Made by a program: the position numbers and the translations under genes. Positions 13,577 through 15,421 of a stretch of DNA of 15,421 nucleotides are shown here, piece after piece. The DNA lies in NCBI GenBank assembly GCA_041192685.1, contig JBEEMM010000022.1, positions 1-15,421 on the forward strand, read 5' to 3'. Numbering within the stretch: the first letter of the stretch is position 1; each line of letters opens with the position of its first letter. The notes beneath the pieces are model-generated. The model was not told the origin of the DNA. It made no database searches and saw nothing but the letters and a program-made list of their open reading frames with translations. Source of the stretch: TMED14 sp041192685 (lineage in GTDB: Bacteria > Bacteroidota > Bacteroidia > Flavobacteriales > Schleiferiaceae).

Positions 13577-15169
13577 CTAGTGGGAGCGCGGGCCTGCGGC
13601 TTTAATCTCGGCTGCAGTACCCTCTTCGAATTTGGTAAAATTGGTCTGAAACAGCGAAGCCAGGCGCTTAGCACCTGCATCATAAGCCTCCTTGTCGGAC
13701 CACGTTGCTCGGGGGTCAAGAATTTCAGACAAAACCCCAGGGCATTCTGAAATTCGAGCTAAGCCGAAGTAGGAATCGGTCACTGTGGGTGCGGAATCGA
13801 GCTCTCCCGACATGGCTGCCTGAATGAGTCTGCGCGTATTCTTGAGTGAAATTCGCTGTCCGGTGCCGTAGGCTCCTCCGGTCCAGCCCGTGTTGACGAG
13901 CCAAACTTGAATGTCGGTTCCTGCGAGCTTGCTCATGAGCATCTCCGCATACTCCGAGGGGTGCAGGGGCATAAATGGTGCACCAAAGCAAGCAGAGAAT
14001 GCAGCTTTTGGTTCAGTTATTCCTGCTTCAGTGCCGGCTACCTTGGCGGTGTAGCCACTCATAAAATGGTATGCTGCCTGCGATCGCGTTAGTTTGGAGA
14101 GCGGAGGCAAGATTCCGTAAGCATCTGCGGTCAAGAAGAAGACATGCTTTGGGGCCGGACCCTGCGAGGGAAGCACGCAGTTATCAATGTGGTCGATGGG
14201 GTAGGAGACCCTGGTGTTTTCGGTAATTTTCTTGTTGGAATAGTCGGGGATTCCCTGCGCGTCGAGAACTACGTTTTCAAGCAAGGCCCCCGGGCGAATG
14301 GCCCTAAAAATTTCAGGCTCCTTTTCTTCGGTGAGGTCGATGACCTTGGCGTAGCATCCGCCCTCAAAGTTGAATACGAGTCCGCCTGCGGTCCAACCGT
14401 GCTCGTCATCGCCAATGAGTTGGCGGTTCGGGTCAGCGCTCAGGGTGGTTTTGCCCGTGCCCGAGAGTCCGAAGAAGAGCGCGGTAGAACCGTCCTTACC
14501 CATGTTGGCGGAGCAGTGCATGGGCAGGGTGTTGTGCTGGGTGGGTAGCAAAAAATTCAAAGCGCTAAAAATGCCCTTTTTCATCTCGCCGGTGTAGCCT
14601 GTTCCGCCGATGAGAATAGTTTTATCCTCAAAGCTTAGAATGGCAAAATTGCCCTGGCGGGTTCCGTCGCGCTCGGCTTCGGCCTCAAAACCGGGTGCGT
14701 GCAGAATGGTCCATTCGGGATTCAGGCCTGCAAGTTCATCCGTAGATGGGCGAAGGAACATGTTGTAGCAGAACAAATTATGGTCAGGAAACTCATTAAT
14801 CACTCGAATGCTGATGCGCACGGAATCCTCTGCGCCGGCAAAGGCATCGCGCACGAACAGGTTTTTGCCGTCGAGGTAGTTTAAAACCCGAGACTTAAGC
14901 GCGGTGTATCGCGCTTTATCGAAGGGAATATTAACGGTTCCCCACCAAACCCGATCCTCGGTAAGGCTGTCGCGAACGATGAAGCGGTCCTCCGGCGCGC
15001 GTCCGGTGAACTTGCCAGTGAGAACGTTTAAAACTCCGTTTGAAGTGAGCTCTCCTCGATTGGCATCAAGGGCAAGTTTAGTGAGGGTTTGAGGATCAAG
15101 CTGATACTGAAATTTAGAATGGCTAAGGCCAGCAATAGCTAATGAATGTTCAGAAAGACTAGGGTTCAT
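13577..15169 (-). CDS. pckA: Phosphoenolpyruvate carboxykinase (ATP)
   Basis: A 530-residue cytosolic enzyme converting oxaloacetate and ATP to PEP, CO2 and ADP, the entry to gluconeogenesis. Length matches the ATP-dependent family. GRAPEDRF (56-63) holds the substrate-binding arginine (R57). GGTGYTGEMKKGIF (188-201) carries Y192 and K198. H218 lies in MHCSANMG. The P-loop is GLSGTGKT (234-241) and the metal-binding kinase-2 motif is LIGDDEHGW (251-259). The C-terminal part has the family stretches NTRVSYPIDHIDN and NTGWTGGAYGTGQRI. Everything needed for activity is present. It is transcribed alone, divergent from the saccharopine-dehydrogenase-like gene, from a TAATTTTG element 27 bases before its ATG. 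Confidence 0.97.
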   Translation of the reverse strand: MNPSLSEHSLAIAGLSHSKFQYQLDPQTLTKLALDANRGELTSNGVLNVLTGKFTGRAPEDRFIVRDSLTEDRVWWGTVNIPFDKARYTALKSRVLNYLDGKNLFVRDAFAGAEDSVRISIRVINEFPDHNLFCYNMFLRPSTDELAGLNPEWTILHAPGFEAEAERDGTRQGNFAILSFEDKTILIGGTGYTGEMKKGIFSALNFLLPTQHNTLPMHCSANMGKDGSTALFFGLSGTGKTTLSADPNRQLIGDDEHGWTAGGLVFNFEGGCYAKVIDLTEEKEPEIFRAIRPGALLENVVLDAQGIPDYSNKKITENTRVSYPIDHIDNCVLPSQGPAPKHVFFLTADAYGILPPLSKLTRSQAAYHFMSGYTAKVAGTEAGITEPKAAFSACFGAPFMPLHPSEYAEMLMSKLAGTDIQVWLVNTGWTGGAYGTGQRISLKNTRRLIQAAMSGELDSAPTVTDSYFGLARISECPGVLSEILDPRATWSDKEAYDAGAKRLASLFQTNFTKFEEGTAAEIKAAGPRSH

Positions 15170-15196
15170 TGGAGTATAAGATCAAGGGGGTTACCG

Positions 15197-15204
15197 CAAA
15201 ATTA
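15197..15204 (-). promoter_or_regulatory. Predicted -7 element of pckA
   Basis: Read on the minus strand the sequence is TAATTTTG followed by C, an exact TAnnTTTG match, leaving about 27 bases to the pckA ATG. It touches the palindrome AAGGTACCTT (15204-15213), which overlaps the opposing promoter. Confidence 0.55.
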
Positions 15205-15207
15205 AGG

Positions 15208-15214
15208 TACCTTG
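15208..15214 (+). promoter_or_regulatory. Possible -7 element of the saccharopine-dehydrogenase-like gene
   Basis: TACCTTG followed by C, one T short of TACCTTTG. It is 18 bases before the GTG start and only 3 bases from the pckA -7 element on the other strand. Confidence 0.35.
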
Positions 15215-15232
15215 CACCCTCATTCGAACACT

Positions 15233-15421
15233 GTGAAGAAAATCGCTGTCCTCGGAGCAGGTCGTTCTGCCGGCCCCCTCATTGAATACTTAGCGACCCA
15301 TCCCGATTCTAGGGCTTGGGAATTAAGCGTTTATGATCAGGATTCTGAATCCTTGGCGCAAAAATGCCGATCATTCGAAAATGTTTTATTTACTGCTTGC
15401 GACCTAAACAATGAAGAATTG
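15233..15421 (+). CDS. Saccharopine dehydrogenase-like NAD(P)-binding protein (N-terminal 63 residues)
   Basis: The gene runs off the right edge; 63 codons are visible from the GTG at 15233. The N-terminus KKIAVLGAGRSAGPLIEYL is a Rossmann beta-alpha start with the dinucleotide-binding GAGRSAG (8-14). SVYDQDSESL places an acidic residue at the end of the second strand, and FTACDLNN is the third strand. The GAGRSA form and spacing match the Bacteroidota saccharopine dehydrogenase/lysine-ketoglutarate reductase group, which acts in lysine degradation or related reductions. No other in-frame ATG or GTG occurs nearby, so the GTG start is the best choice. Which substrate is used cannot be judged from this fragment. 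Confidence 0.75.
   Translation, partial: MKKIAVLGAGRSAGPLIEYLATHPDSRAWELSVYDQDSESLAQKCRSFENVLFTACDLNNEEL

Overview
The window looks like chromosomal DNA from a member of the Bacteroidota, probably a marine Flavobacteriales lineage with moderate GC content. Four things support this. NusB has the enlarged form of about 310 residues and sits in a nusB–DUF1573–yajC block. There are DUF4294 and BshC (bacillithiol) genes. The lycopene cyclase is of the fused CrtYc/CrtYd type. Start codons lack Shine-Dalgarno sequences and are instead preceded by the Bacteroidota -7 promoter element TAnnTTTG. Most genes are housekeeping or core metabolism; I see no tRNA, rRNA, insertion sequence, CRISPR array or phage gene.

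Layout. Bases 2-145 hold the last 47 codons of an unrecognised + strand gene. On the minus strand, 140-1749 holds a two-gene operon: a transaldolase-like protein fused to a CBS pair, followed 2 bases later by a KdsC-like HAD phosphatase. Divergent to it, 1807-5479 holds accC (biotin carboxylase), a DUF4294 exported protein and bshC, joined by ATGA start/stop overlaps. From 5510 to 9359 runs guaA, a periplasmic-binding-fold protein of the family often seen beside guaA, crtZ (carotene hydroxylase) and a fused lycopene cyclase, closely spaced and probably one transcript. An AT-richer stretch of about 350 bases follows, with at best one small doubtful ORF. Bases 9709-11433 hold nusB, a DUF1573 lipoprotein and yajC. 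A small membrane TPR protein (11490-12005) is on the minus strand, then a PIN–PhoH ATPase (12223-13575, +), ATP-dependent PEP carboxykinase pckA (13577-15169, -) and, divergent from it, the first 63 codons of a saccharopine-dehydrogenase-type Rossmann protein (15233 to the end).

The least ordinary part is the minus-strand pair at 140-1749. A CBS pair resembling that of KdsD/KpsF arabinose-5-phosphate isomerase is attached to a transaldolase/fructose-6-phosphate-aldolase barrel instead of a SIS domain. Its next-door gene is a KdsC-like phosphatase, the enzyme that normally accompanies KdsD. The barrel keeps the Schiff-base lysine but changes several conserved active-site positions. I infer a dedicated sugar-phosphate route, perhaps to a 3-deoxy-ulosonic or nonulosonic acid, but the substrate cannot be read from sequence.

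A second theme is regulatory. Several genes (the transaldolase gene, guaA, the DUF1573 gene, the TPR gene) have a TAnnTTTG-like element ending only 4-5 bases before the ATG, which predicts leaderless or near-leaderless mRNAs. Both divergent intergenic spacers (1750-1806 and 15170-15232) carry close-packed opposing promoters with inverted-repeat symmetry.
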